This document shows positions 51,216 to 51,266 of a DNA stretch of 51,266 nucleotides, one piece after another (positions within the stretch are counted from its first letter, which is position 1; every line of letters begins with the position of its first letter). A program made the position numbers and the translations under genes. The notes beneath the pieces are model-generated. The model was not told the DNA's origin. It worked only from the letters and a program-made list of their open reading frames with translations, and ran no database searches. Source of the DNA: Flavobacterium sp. (GTDB lineage: Bacteria > Bacteroidota > Bacteroidia > Flavobacteriales > Flavobacteriaceae); assembly GCA_003497625.1 (NCBI GenBank), contig DNNO01000023.1:1-51266 (forward strand), given 5' to 3'.

Positions 51216-51266
51216 TTACTTTCCTGCTTTAAATAGGAATTCCTTTTCTTCTTTTGTTAAACTATC
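51216..51266 (-). CDS. C-terminal end of a rhomboid-family intramembrane protease (partial)
   Basis: The minus strand from 51266 encodes DSLTKEEKEFLFKAGK and a TAA stop. This is the ending I recognise from flavobacterial rhomboid proteases, in the short C-terminal tail after the membrane domain. The gene starts outside the window. Only 16 codons are seen, so the assignment rests on the tail and the usual position before the EEP gene. Confidence 0.55.
   Translation of the reverse strand, partial: DSLTKEEKEFLFKAGK

Overview
The window is a chromosomal segment of a low-GC member of the Flavobacteriaceae (Bacteroidota), most likely Flavobacterium or a close relative. The evidence is a type IX secretion C-terminal sorting domain of each class (A and B), a long-form GAPDH, an adjacent MutA/MutB methylmalonyl-CoA mutase pair, Bacteroidota-type promoters (TTTG / TAnnTTTG), an almost complete absence of Shine-Dalgarno sequences, and dispersed repeats typical of flavobacterial genomes. 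Most of it is housekeeping sequence.

Layout. 1-3.85 kb: YqgE-like protein, a class IV aminotransferase, a START-like protein, tRNA-Met, a secreted esterase and a tRNA-dihydrouridine synthase. 4.0-8.9 kb: one very large secreted T9SS protein. 9-11.3 kb: MepB-like protein, a small membrane protein and hisS. 11.4-14.5 kb: a MacB/FtsX-type permease, a four-helix-bundle gene bracketed by inverted 7-bp-periodic arrays, prmC and a GNAT acetyltransferase. 14.6-17.7 kb: ribD, a HAD hydrolase, a DMT permease and a YigZ protein. 17.7-26.7 kb: thioesterase, dnaA, a low-Mr phosphatase, an RsmI-like methylase, cell-wall genes (lysozyme-like, DUF2279, mltG), a GNAT protein, dapF and a Do-type protease. 26.8-34.2 kb: GAPDH, trxB, tRNA-Pro, then udk-divIC-mutA-mutB.

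34.3-40.0 kb is the one clearly accessory block. It holds a C5-cytosine DNA methyltransferase, a protein with two GHKL ATPase domains (MORC/MutL-like at the N-terminus, histidine-kinase-like at the C-terminus), a receiver-like protein that keeps the Asp-Asp/Asp/Thr/Lys signature, and a convergent HNH endonuclease with a zinc ribbon. I read it as a candidate defence system in which restriction-modification parts are joined to a two-component-like pair. It is the strongest candidate here for something undescribed. 40.1-51.3 kb returns to housekeeping: a nucleosidase-like protein, a methionine-type aminotransferase, a second T9SS protein, a tiny lysine-rich protein, a probable structured RNA, parA-parB-DUF5683-dapB-lepB-wbqC, an EEP-family phosphatase and the tail of a rhomboid protease.

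A second theme is short-period repeat DNA. Tracts of 7-bp units (consensus close to AAGTNNG) lie on both sides of the four-helix-bundle gene in inverted orientation, and are also found inside the coding sequences of prmC and mutB, where they add in-frame residues. Related 7-, 8- and 12-bp periodic tracts sit in nearby intergenic regions. A different dispersed repeat lies inside the signal-peptide region of the DUF2279 gene.
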